Shown piece after piece: positions 24,669 to 32,165 of a stretch of 64,000 bases of DNA. Below the pieces are notes generated by a model. The model did no database searches and was not told where the DNA came from. It saw nothing but the letters and a program-made list of their open reading frames with translations. The stretch lies in the NCBI RefSeq assembly GCF_000214035.2, contig NZ_AFHG01000044.1, forward strand, positions 62,001 through 126,000. The letters are read 5' to 3'. The position numbers and the translations under genes are program-made. The stretch comes from Methyloversatilis universalis FAM5. GTDB lineage: Bacteria > Pseudomonadota > Gammaproteobacteria > Burkholderiales > Rhodocyclaceae. How positions within the stretch are numbered: position 1 is the first letter of the stretch; the number at the start of each line of letters is the position of its first letter.

Positions 24669-24684
24669 CTGTATTTTTATACAG
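24669..24684 (-). promoter_or_regulatory. LexA (SOS) box
   Basis: CTGT-ATTTTTAT-ACAG matches the CTGT-N8-ACAG consensus of gamma- and betaproteobacterial LexA perfectly, with the usual A/T-rich centre. It sits between the tail fibre assembly gene and the start of the leftward small gene, so it most likely controls the latter. Confidence 0.8.
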
Positions 24685-24702
24685 CATTCGTTGCAAGGCC
24701 TG

Positions 24703-25377
24703 TCACCACCGGATTGCCGCTATTGCCTCTGCCGTTGTAGCTGCGAGCACCGCATTCTTGAGCGCCCGAGCCTTGAATATCTGGGTCGACTCGTGCAAAC
24801 CTGCAGCGGCCCCGAGGCCGGCCAGACCGGCGGCATCCAGCACCACAGTATCGTTGTCGAAGGTGATCCATTCGGTCTGATAACTGGGGTTGAGCATGCT
24901 GAGCGTAACGGCACCGCTGATGCGCTGAATCGACTTTGCATCCGAGTCGAATCGCGTGCCCTGGTACTCGAAGCCGCCCAGAATCGCCTGATCACGGGCC
25001 GCGTCAATCTCGGCCAGTTTCGCGGCGCGCATATCGTCGATCTGAGGGTGCCAAGCGCCTTCTGACCAGGCGTAATGCGGCCCTGGGGGCTGATCCAGTG
25101 AAACGACAGGCGCCGTAACAGGACCTACCGCCACAATCTCAACCGGGGTGCCGTCTGCGAGGTAACCGATCTGTCCGCGGTGATCCTCAACGTGCAGCCA
25201 TTCCCCGTCATCGAAGCCGACACGAACGACGGCATAGCCAGGCGCGGGAATCGGCGGTTCCTCGAACACCGAGAACGCGGGCGCGCGCCAGACCTCGGGT
25301 TCAAACGGGTCAGGGGTGGCATCGATCTCGCCGATGTAGAGGTGCGGAGGAGTGCGGTCGTACTCATAAGCCTTCAT
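24703..25377 (-). CDS. Tail fibre assembly protein (DUF4376-type)
   Basis: 224 residues; ATG with AGGAGC upstream. The C-terminal 110 residues carry a DUF4376 pattern (AKLAEIDAARD, GGFEYQGTRFDSDAKS, WITFDNDTVVLDAAGL) typical of tail fibre assembly chaperones. It follows the tail fibre gene, as expected. Confidence 0.75.
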   Translation of the reverse strand: MKAYEYDRTPPHLYIGEIDATPDPFEPEVWRAPAFSVFEEPPIPAPGYAVVRVGFDDGEWLHVEDHRGQIGYLADGTPVEIVAVGPVTAPVVSLDQPPGPHYAWSEGAWHPQIDDMRAAKLAEIDAARDQAILGGFEYQGTRFDSDAKSIQRISGAVTLSMLNPSYQTEWITFDNDTVVLDAAGLAGLGAAAGLHESTQIFKARALKNAVLAATTAEAIAAIRW

Positions 25378-25386
25378 GTGGCGCTC

Positions 25387-26118
25387 CTAGAGCTTGATGC
25401 AGGGCAGCGACAGCACGTGCCGGGGAAATCCTTCAACCCCGCCGCTGCTCGCCGTAACATCGGTGTAAGGCGCCGAGTACTCGGAACCGCCCAGTCGGTA
25501 ATTGGAGTTATTCCCGTTGCCCGTGCCATTGGTCGCGATGTTGTGGGTGTGAGCCTTGTTCTGGCTGTCACCATAGGCACCCAGCAGCACCGCCGTGTCA
25601 CTCTCGTACGTGCCACTCCCATCGTGATATCCGCGATCAAAGAGTCCTCGGCCTTCAGGGATGCGAAACGTAGTTGCGCCGTCTCCGGTCGAGAATGATC
25701 CGGGCCGCCCCGCTAACCAGGCCGCGTCGGAGACAAGGTTTCCGCTGGCCTGCGCGTACGCCCACAGGTTTGCCCAGCCACCTGTCCGCGGTACGAGGAT
25801 GCCGTTTCGCTTCGCCCAGCCCGGAGGCGGGACCGTGCCAGGAAACGAGACCATTGTCCCGGTGGGCACCGTGCCGGCAGCAACGAGCGACTGGATTGCC
25901 GTGAGCAGTTGATCAAAGGACGCCGCAGAAGGTGTCAGGCCGGCCGCGAGCACGACCGAAATCAACTCCTCCTGAACCATGTTGAACCATTCGTAACCGG
26001 GAATGGTGGCCGGCGTACCGGTACCGGGGTTACCTCCAGTGAAGAAGCCAGGTGAGCCGGCGCCGGCGGGCGGAGCGGGCAGGACGGCCACGGCCGTCGA
26101 TCGGGTCACACGTTGCAT
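25387..26118 (-). CDS. Tail fibre / tail collar protein
   Basis: 243 residues from an ATG with AGGAGC upstream. The middle has a collar-type segment (GTMVSFPGTVPPPGWAKRNG), followed by TFRIPEGRGLFDRGYHDGSG and a His-containing KAHTHN stretch near the end. These are features of phage tail fibre tips. Short for a fibre, so probably a tip or a minimal fibre fitted on the baseplate. Confidence 0.8.
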   Translation of the reverse strand: MQRVTRSTAVAVLPAPPAGAGSPGFFTGGNPGTGTPATIPGYEWFNMVQEELISVVLAAGLTPSAASFDQLLTAIQSLVAAGTVPTGTMVSFPGTVPPPGWAKRNGILVPRTGGWANLWAYAQASGNLVSDAAWLAGRPGSFSTGDGATTFRIPEGRGLFDRGYHDGSGTYESDTAVLLGAYGDSQNKAHTHNIATNGTGNGNNSNYRLGGSEYSAPYTDVTASSGGVEGFPRHVLSLPCIKL

Positions 26119-26126
26119 CGTGGCTC

Positions 26127-26684
26127 CTAGGTGTAGCTGAAGATTAGTACGCCGTGCGCCGGTGCGTAGCGGATCAGGCCGCATTCGAGGCGGGCGTTAC
26201 CCCACACCCGCAGGGGCATCTCGGCGTCGTCTTCGGTGGTGAAGTCGCGGATGGTTTCGAGGGTGCTGTTCACCTGCCAGGCGAGGCGCCAGATGTCATC
26301 GAGCACCGCGGCTTCGCAGCTGTCTTCGCAGGTGTGCACCTCGAACTCGGTCACGGTGACCGTGTAGCCCATACGGGCCGCGAGCTGGACGAAGTACGCC
26401 GGCGTGGCACCGCCCTGCGCAGTGATGCGCTGCACGACCTGGCCGCGGCGTTCGGCGAAGCTCTGGCCAGCGCCGAGGCAGGTGTCCGGCAGTCCGGTGA
26501 CGCGTTCCCAGTCAGGAAGGAACGCGGCCGTCGTGCGCGGGTCGGCCTCGGTGAGAAGCAGGCCAGCCCAGCCCTGCGCTGCATCGAGCACGCGCGCCTC
26601 GGCATCCAGTTCGGCCGCCAGGCGCTCGCCGGTGAGGTCGTACGGCGCCGGCATGAGCAGGCGCAGCAGTTCCGCATGCGTCAT
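26127..26684 (-). CDS. Mu gp48-like baseplate protein (DUF2313/YmfQ)
   Basis: 185 residues beginning HAELLRLLMPAPYDLTGERL, with LLTEADPRTTAAFLPDWERV and a DTCLG motif, as in the YmfQ/gp48 family. It connects the baseplate to fibres. The stop-to-start overlap with the baseplate J gene is 4 nt. Confidence 0.85.
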   Translation of the reverse strand: MTHAELLRLLMPAPYDLTGERLAAELDAEARVLDAAQGWAGLLLTEADPRTTAAFLPDWERVTGLPDTCLGAGQSFAERRGQVVQRITAQGGATPAYFVQLAARMGYTVTVTEFEVHTCEDSCEAAVLDDIWRLAWQVNSTLETIRDFTTEDDAEMPLRVWGNARLECGLIRYAPAHGVLIFSYT

Positions 26685-27739
26685 GTGATGGTCACCGTGC
26701 CGAGCGTCGGGATCTCAACCGCCGTGTCGTCGGCTGTCGTCGTGACGTTCGCTGCCGGCGCCGATAGCACGAAGTCGACCACGCCCGCCGTGTCAGCGAT
26801 CAGCGCGGCGATGCGGTTGCGAATGACGGTGCCACCCGGCGGCAGCGCGGCGAAGTACTCGGCCAGCGCCTGGGTGATCTGCGCGGTTGCGGTGGCCAGC
26901 GTGGTACCCGACAGCGTGAGCGCCGCGGTCACCGCAACCGGCTCCGCCGTCGGTGCAACCACCAGGCAGTCAGCGGTCACCGGGCGGCGCGCCTCGATGT
27001 AGGCTTGGACGTCACCGACCAGCGAAGGGCTTGGCAGGCCACCGACGGCCATGATGGCGACGTCGACCGAGCCGATGCCACGGCGCAGCGGCAGCACCCA
27101 GGCGCCCGCCACGCCGGGCACTTCGAGCGCCCACGCTTGATAGTCGTGGGCAGCACCCCCGTGAGGCGGGCTCTGGATACGGCGCAGCAGGCGGGCCAGT
27201 AGCGCGGCGTCGGCCTCAACGTCAGCGCCCCCGGTCAGGTCGGCTACCAGGAATGCGGCGGCCTGCACACCGGCAGGCGGCGCGGCGAGCGTCAGCGACA
27301 CCGCGCCCGAAAGATTGCCGGCCGCGCCTGCGTCGGCCGCCTCGATCGGCAGATCCACCGTGCCGCCACCGCCCACGGTTCCGCCAGCGGTCACCGTGTA
27401 GAGCGTGCCGGCAGCCGTCTGCACCTCGGCGCCGGCGGCGATCACGCTGCCGACCGTGCCGCTGATGCGCAGCGTGCCGGTGGCGGCCGACGCCGGCAGG
27501 CGCTGCAGACCGAACAGCGTGGCCCAGCGCTCCAGGTATTCGGTATCCGCCGTGTCCGGCAGGATCTGGCGGGCGATCCACGCCTGGTGTTGATACAGGC
27601 CCGTGATCGCGCTGGCCACAGCACAGGCGCGCACGTACCAGTCCGAGTCGACCGACACGTCGGCCGCCGGCAACTGGTTACGGATGTCGCGCAGCAGCGC
27701 GTCGCGCACATCCTCGAAGTTGGGCAGCGCGATGGCCAT
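26681..27739 (-). CDS. Baseplate J-like protein (Mu gp47)
   Basis: 352 residues. N-terminal helices (FEDVRDALLRDIRNQLP) and the conserved DTADTEYLERWATLFGL precede a beta-rich central domain and the RRIQSPPHGGAAHDYQAWAL segment of baseplate J wedge proteins. Baseplate wedge component of a contractile tail. Confidence 0.88.
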   Translation of the reverse strand: MAIALPNFEDVRDALLRDIRNQLPAADVSVDSDWYVRACAVASAITGLYQHQAWIARQILPDTADTEYLERWATLFGLQRLPASAATGTLRISGTVGSVIAAGAEVQTAAGTLYTVTAGGTVGGGGTVDLPIEAADAGAAGNLSGAVSLTLAAPPAGVQAAAFLVADLTGGADVEADAALLARLLRRIQSPPHGGAAHDYQAWALEVPGVAGAWVLPLRRGIGSVDVAIMAVGGLPSPSLVGDVQAYIEARRPVTADCLVVAPTAEPVAVTAALTLSGTTLATATAQITQALAEYFAALPPGGTVIRNRIAALIADTAGVVDFVLSAPAANVTTTADDTAVEIPTLGTVTIT

Positions 27740-28086
27740 CAGTGCAGCACCTGGGTGAAGGGGTAGGACCAGGCGCGACCGGTGCCGTCGATCACCGTGA
27801 CATTGAGATCGAGCCGGCCAGCGTTGAGCGTGGCCGTAGCGGCCACCGACTGCGCGCGACCGCTGCTGACCAGATCGGCCAGTGCCTGCCGGGCGTACTG
27901 CTCGGCGAGCGAAGCCACGCGCGGCAAGGACTTCTGCCGCTGCAGCTCATGCAGTCGCGACCCCACATCAGGCCGCGCCCACCAGCTGCCGAGCGGCGTC
28001 ATGATGCGCAGCCACACCGCATTGCCGAGATGGCCGATGCGGGTGCCGTCGTACTGGCCGGTAGCGGGATCGATGCGGGGTTGCAT
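27739..28086 (-). CDS. Baseplate protein gp46 (W/gp25-like)
   Basis: 115 residues with MTPLGSWWARPDVGSRL and a helical segment (AEQYARQALADLVSSG), the gp46/gp25-like lysozyme-related wedge fold of Mu. It overlaps the baseplate J start by one base. Its start is preceded by a late control element. Confidence 0.8.
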   Translation of the reverse strand: MQPRIDPATGQYDGTRIGHLGNAVWLRIMTPLGSWWARPDVGSRLHELQRQKSLPRVASLAEQYARQALADLVSSGRAQSVAATATLNAGRLDLNVTVIDGTGRAWSYPFTQVLH

Positions 28087-28099
28087 GGGGCGGGACGTT

Positions 28100-28138
28100 A
28101 CGCGCGCGCGCGTGGCCGTAGCCCCTTGAACACGTTCA
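28100..28138 (-). promoter_or_regulatory. Late bipartite element before the baseplate genes
   Basis: A TGAAC-NN-GTTCA palindrome (28127-28138, CCCC side reading into the gene) is followed after 13 nt by a self-complementary ACGCGCGCGCGCGT (28100-28113), then 13 nt to the start of gp46. One of four such elements in front of leftward late genes; candidate promoter/activator site. Confidence 0.5.
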
Positions 28139-28159
28139 GGGGGTGTGCGAGGCCCGACC

Positions 28160-28723
28160 TCATACGGTCGAATCCGGCCCGTTCGTTACCGAGCCGGTTT
28201 CGGTGTGCTTGTGGCCGTTGTAGGCCGCAAGGAGGGCGTTGAGGCTGTAAGGTGTCGATGCGCTGCGTACCTGCACGTCGTGGCTCACTTTCACGATCGG
28301 CGCGGTCAGCTGAATCTCGCTATCCGCCGTGACTTCCAGCTTGTCGCACTTGATGCCCACGATGCGACCGGCCTTCAGGTGCACGCTGCAGTCGGGCTCG
28401 GTCAGGTGATACAGCGCCACCTCGCCGGGCGCGACCTGGACGCGATAGGCGCCGTGCTCGCTGGCGATGACCACCGACTGGGCGGTCTTGCCGCCGATCG
28501 GCAGCAGGATGACCGGTGTGCCCGGCGGCAGGCCGCTCGCCAGCCCGGCCTGCTGCATGATTTCGATGTCGGCCAGGCGCTCGTCGGCGAGGCCTTCGGC
28601 GCGCGCCAGCATGGGGCCGCCGTTCGTCCGGTGGCGGTAGCTGCTCAGCACGCCGCGAAATGCCTGACGGGTCGATGCCAGCGCGCGGCCGATCTCGCGG
28701 CGGATCAGATCAACGGGCTGCAT
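28160..28723 (-). CDS. Baseplate spike protein V (Mu gp45)
   Basis: 187 residues: DLIRREIGRALASTRQAFRG at the start, central beta region, and a C-terminal YNGHKHTETGS whose H-x-H would bind iron at the spike tip as in Mu gpV. Membrane-piercing tip of the tail tube. Confidence 0.85.
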   Translation of the reverse strand: MQPVDLIRREIGRALASTRQAFRGVLSSYRHRTNGGPMLARAEGLADERLADIEIMQQAGLASGLPPGTPVILLPIGGKTAQSVVIASEHGAYRVQVAPGEVALYHLTEPDCSVHLKAGRIVGIKCDKLEVTADSEIQLTAPIVKVSHDVQVRSASTPYSLNALLAAYNGHKHTETGSVTNGPDSTV

Positions 28724-28892
28724 TCGGTCTCGCCTCCTTCACTTCCCGCCAGCTGTCATTGCCGCACTGCGGGCAGACCCACACGAAACGTCCCGGACGA
28801 CTGCCGGACTCCGCGTAACGACGTCGGGAGCGACGATGCACCAGGCCGCAGCCGGCACACTTCACCAGCAGGTTCTGGTCGGGCAGGGTCAT
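28710..28892 (-). CDS. Com-like zinc-ribbon protein
   Basis: 60 residues with two CxxC pairs (KCAGCGLVHRR and VWVCPQCGNDSW) separated by a basic loop. This is the layout of Mu Com, which activates translation of the mom DNA-modification gene. The ATG overlaps the gp44 stop (ATGA) and the end overlaps the spike gene. No mom gene is seen beside it, so its role here is uncertain. Confidence 0.6.
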   Translation of the reverse strand: MTLPDQNLLVKCAGCGLVHRRSRRRYAESGSRPGRFVWVCPQCGNDSWREVKEARPNAAR

Positions 28893-30025
28893 CGGGCGGC
28901 TTCCGGCTGGCCCGAGATATCGAGCACCACGCCCGGCCCGGCGTTGCGGCCGCGACGGTGGCGGCGCTTGTGCGGGTGGGCATTCACGATCCACACGCCA
29001 TCTTCCTTCAGCGTCAGCTCGGTAATCGTGGGCTGGCCACGGCCGCCGCGGAGGGTGCGCGCCATCAGGAAGTAGATGCCTTCCAGGCCGTACGGCCGGC
29101 TGCGCACCGCCACACGCTGACCGGGCCGCCAGGGCAGCCCATGCGCCGCTGAGCCCGGCGCGTTGATGCGGTGCCCGGGCACGAAGGCCTTCAGTTCCCA
29201 GCGCGCCAGGCGCGAGTCGAGGGTGAGCTTGCGTGCGCGCTCGCGTGCGTGCGCAGGGGTATCCGACTCGTGGTCGACCACGATGCGAGGCCGGTAGCCG
29301 CGCACGCTGGGGTCGGTGTAGGTGGCCTTCACGCCGGCGCGCGCGACGCGAAGCTCACCGCCGCCGTGGGTCTGGGCCAGCACGGTCACTTCGCTGTGCG
29401 ACAGCGCCAGGCTATCGACCAGTTCGAGGTCCAGCGCGTTGTTGCGGGCGCCGTCGAGCTCGTGCACCAGCGTGGCCACCGGTGCGGCGGTGTAGTCCGG
29501 GCCGCCGACCACCAGCGTGCCGTCCGGTTCGAACCACGGCCACAGACCGTTTGCCTCGGCAGCATGCGCGAGCGCGTCCCAAGCCGTGTCGCCGGGCTCC
29601 ACGCTCACCTTCTCGCGGCGCAGCGCGTTGTCGGCATCGATGCGGATCTTCGTGACACCCAGCGGCTTCACAATCTTCGCCACCACCTGGTCGAGCGTGA
29701 GGTTCTGGCTGGTGAAGACCGGGGCCGAGCAGTCCAGCAGCAGGCCGGAGTTGTCGCGGCCGTCGATGGTGAGCTGCACTTCGCCCTTGCGGGTGCGCAG
29801 GCGCACCGTATCGACCCGGCCGACCATGAGCGGGTCATCGCCGAGGCGCAGTTCGCACGGCTCACCGGAGCGCACGGCCGCCGGAATGCTGCGGGCGTCG
29901 TCCAGCGCCAGCGAAACCGACCAGGCGTCCGCCGGCATGAGCAGGTCGCCGTCGACCTCGTAGCGGAGCCAGTCGGCGTGCGCGAGGCCGGCCAAGAGTA
30001 GGTTCACCCGTTCGACCGATGCCAT
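28889..30025 (-). CDS. Baseplate hub protein P (Mu gp44)
   Basis: 378 residues with VERVNLLLAGLAHADWLRYE, LDDARSIPAAVRSGEPCELRL, VSVEPGDTAWDALAHAAEAN and GYRPRIVVDHESDTPAHARE, matching the Mu gp44 / late-control D-like hub family. It binds the end of the tube and carries the spike. The start lies just beyond a gene inserted on the opposite strand. Confidence 0.85.
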   Translation of the reverse strand: MASVERVNLLLAGLAHADWLRYEVDGDLLMPADAWSVSLALDDARSIPAAVRSGEPCELRLGDDPLMVGRVDTVRLRTRKGEVQLTIDGRDNSGLLLDCSAPVFTSQNLTLDQVVAKIVKPLGVTKIRIDADNALRREKVSVEPGDTAWDALAHAAEANGLWPWFEPDGTLVVGGPDYTAAPVATLVHELDGARNNALDLELVDSLALSHSEVTVLAQTHGGGELRVARAGVKATYTDPSVRGYRPRIVVDHESDTPAHARERARKLTLDSRLARWELKAFVPGHRINAPGSAAHGLPWRPGQRVAVRSRPYGLEGIYFLMARTLRGGRGQPTITELTLKEDGVWIVNAHPHKRRHRRGRNAGPGVVLDISGQPEAAR

Positions 30026-30085
30026 CAGAACCTCGTTTTCCGCGCTCTAGAATCCAGCATCACAAGAATCTCTAGGGATGAGGCG

Positions 30086-30967
30086 ATGAGGCAGGAAATG
30101 CGCGACCGCTCGGAATCCGGCGTGTGGTTCTGGACGCTGCTGGCGTTTGGCTTCGTTGCGGCAACGTGGTGTGCGACCTGGTACTTCCTGAGGAATCAGG
30201 AGCAAAGAGGCACTTTTGGAGATATGTTCGGCGGGACCAACGCGCTTTTCACCGGACTTGCATTCGTCGGTGTCATCGCCACGATCCTGCTGCAAAGGCT
30301 TGACCTGAAAAGGCAAGCTCAGGAACTTCAGGAGACGCGCGAGGAGTTTCGCGGGCAGCGCAAACAGCTGGAGCTTCAGAGCGCAACGTTCTTGCTGCAG
30401 AGGTTCGAGGGCACCTTCTTTCAGCTGTTCAACCTTTATGTGACGATCGCCGACGCAACCCTTAGACGCGAGCCGACAGCGCGCAAGGGCAACCTGATGG
30501 AACTCACCAGGATGCGGATGAATAGCGAGATCCTGGCCGAGATGAGCGCGCACGAAACTTTCGAGGACTGCGTTTCTGCAGCCTACCGAACAGTGCTCAA
30601 TGACCGTACATTTGCCTTTCTTCCAAGGTACTACCGGGCCCTCTACAGCGTGCTCAGCTACGTGGATCGCAGCCAGGTCGACGATCCGAGGTTCTACGCC
30701 AACCTCATCCGCTCCGAGTTCACCGAGGACGAGTGTGTGCTGCTCGCGTATATCGGACTGACCGATATCGGCAGAGCAAAACTGAAGCCGCTGATCGAGA
30801 GGTACAAGCTGCTCAAGCATGTGCCCAGCCAGTTTCTTTTCGATCACCAACCACTGTTCAAGGCGTATCACCGGAGCGCCTTTCGTAACGACCTGCCACC
30901 TATTTTGAGTAAGCATTCAACCGGCACCCTTCTCGAAGAATGGGCTGCTTCGCAGCAGAAGGGTTAA
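30086..30967 (+). CDS. Putative abortive infection protein (putAbiC type), inserted in the tail operon
   Basis: 293 residues. Two N-terminal membrane segments (about 12-34 and 51-66) precede a coiled coil (LKRQAQELQETREEFRGQRK) and the FEGTFFQLFNLYVTIADA block seen in putAbiC-type phage abortive infection proteins. It runs against the tail genes, between P and N, and its last 68 nt overlap the end of N. It is lower in GC than its neighbours. Probably a resident defence gene against other phages; this is inferred from family resemblance. Confidence 0.7.
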   Translation: MRQEMRDRSESGVWFWTLLAFGFVAATWCATWYFLRNQEQRGTFGDMFGGTNALFTGLAFVGVIATILLQRLDLKRQAQELQETREEFRGQRKQLELQSATFLLQRFEGTFFQLFNLYVTIADATLRREPTARKGNLMELTRMRMNSEILAEMSAHETFEDCVSAAYRTVLNDRTFAFLPRYYRALYSVLSYVDRSQVDDPRFYANLIRSEFTEDECVLLAYIGLTDIGRAKLKPLIERYKLLKHVPSQFLFDHQPLFKAYHRSAFRNDLPPILSKHSTGTLLEEWAASQQKG

Positions 30968-32165
30968 GCCGCGCCAGCTCCTCCCACCGCGCCTGGTCGC
31001 CGTACCACCAGTGCGCCAGCAGCTGCAGGTTGCCGTCGGCGGGCACGGTGCGCTCGATCAGCGGCGGGCGAGCGACGATGACGGCCTCGGCCGCGGCCTG
31101 GACGGCGGCGGCCAGGTCGCGCAGTGCCTCACCCACCTGGTAGGCATCTTCCAGCGGCAGTACGGCGCGGGCGCTGGTGATGGCGGCCTGCAGGGCTTCG
31201 CGGGTCTGCGCGGCGACGGTGGCCAGGTCATCGGGCGTGAGCGTGCCGGCGTCGCTCTCCAGCTCCAGCAGCGCACCGGCCGCCTCGGCCAGTGCGATCG
31301 CGCGTTCGCGCTCCACGTGGTCCAGCGCCAGCAGCCGGGCCTGCACCGTGGCCGGCACGTCAGTGCGAGCCAGCGCAGGCAACGGGCTGTGTGAGATCAC
31401 GGGCCGCGCCAGCGCGCCCGAGCGCGCGTCGCTCGGAAACAGCGCGCGGCGCACCAGCGACCAGCCCGAGAGCGAGCCGCGCAGGCGATCGAGCGCGGCC
31501 GAGGGGGCATTGGTCACACCGGTGATCACGGTCGCAATGTCGCTGCCCCAGCTCGTCGGGTAGGTCAGCGCATCCATGCCGGCGGTAAGCACGCCCTGCA
31601 CGGTGCCGCGCACCTGGCGGGTGATGGCGTCCAGCTGGCCGAGCACCGCCACGCGATCGCGCAGCGCGGTGAGCTGCCCGCGTACAGCGCTCATGGTGCG
31701 GCCGAAGGCGCCCAGGCCGACGTCGCGTGCGGCCTGCCCGGAGGTGCTGACCGCCTGGGCGCTCTGCCGGGTGCTGGCGCGCGCGAAGAACACCACCGGT
31801 TGATCGCCTTCAACGAAGCGGATCTGCACCTCGCACGCGTCCGGGTGCTCCGCGTCGTGGCTGATCTCGTAGTCGACGACCTGCGCACGCGACACGACGC
31901 CGAAAACCGGATGCACCAGCTCGCCGTAGCCGCCGGCGGACAGCGCTTCGAGCAGGCGCTCCAGCCTCACCAGGTAGTTGTCGCCGTAGATCACGGCGGC
32001 GACCGACATCTGCCGCGGCCCGGCGCCATGATCATCGATCTGCGCGCCGTCCCTGTACGGGAACTCGTACTGCACCAGCGCGCGCTGCACCGCGTCGCGC
32101 GTGGTGCGTACCTCGAAGGGGATGCCGCGGAAGCTGGCGTCCTGCAGGTTGTCGGCCCAGCTCAT
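30900..32165 (-). CDS. DNA circularisation / tail protein N (Mu gp43)
   Basis: 421 residues. The N-terminus SWADNLQDASFRGIPFEVRT and the VHPVFGVVSRAQVVDYEISH block match gp43/N. The C-terminus (AHWWYGDQARWEELARLNP) is the usual short LysM-like end. The final 22 codons lie antisense to the inserted putAbiC gene, but the protein appears complete. Confidence 0.85.
   Translation of the reverse strand: MSWADNLQDASFRGIPFEVRTTRDAVQRALVQYEFPYRDGAQIDDHGAGPRQMSVAAVIYGDNYLVRLERLLEALSAGGYGELVHPVFGVVSRAQVVDYEISHDAEHPDACEVQIRFVEGDQPVVFFARASTRQSAQAVSTSGQAARDVGLGAFGRTMSAVRGQLTALRDRVAVLGQLDAITRQVRGTVQGVLTAGMDALTYPTSWGSDIATVITGVTNAPSAALDRLRGSLSGWSLVRRALFPSDARSGALARPVISHSPLPALARTDVPATVQARLLALDHVERERAIALAEAAGALLELESDAGTLTPDDLATVAAQTREALQAAITSARAVLPLEDAYQVGEALRDLAAAVQAAAEAVIVARPPLIERTVPADGNLQLLAHWWYGDQARWEELARLNPSAAKQPILREGCRLNAYSK

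Noticed and set aside
28094-28113. CG-alternating tracts as a CRISPR or tandem repeat
   Set aside because: Single short runs at different loci without spacers; better explained as part of the late elements.
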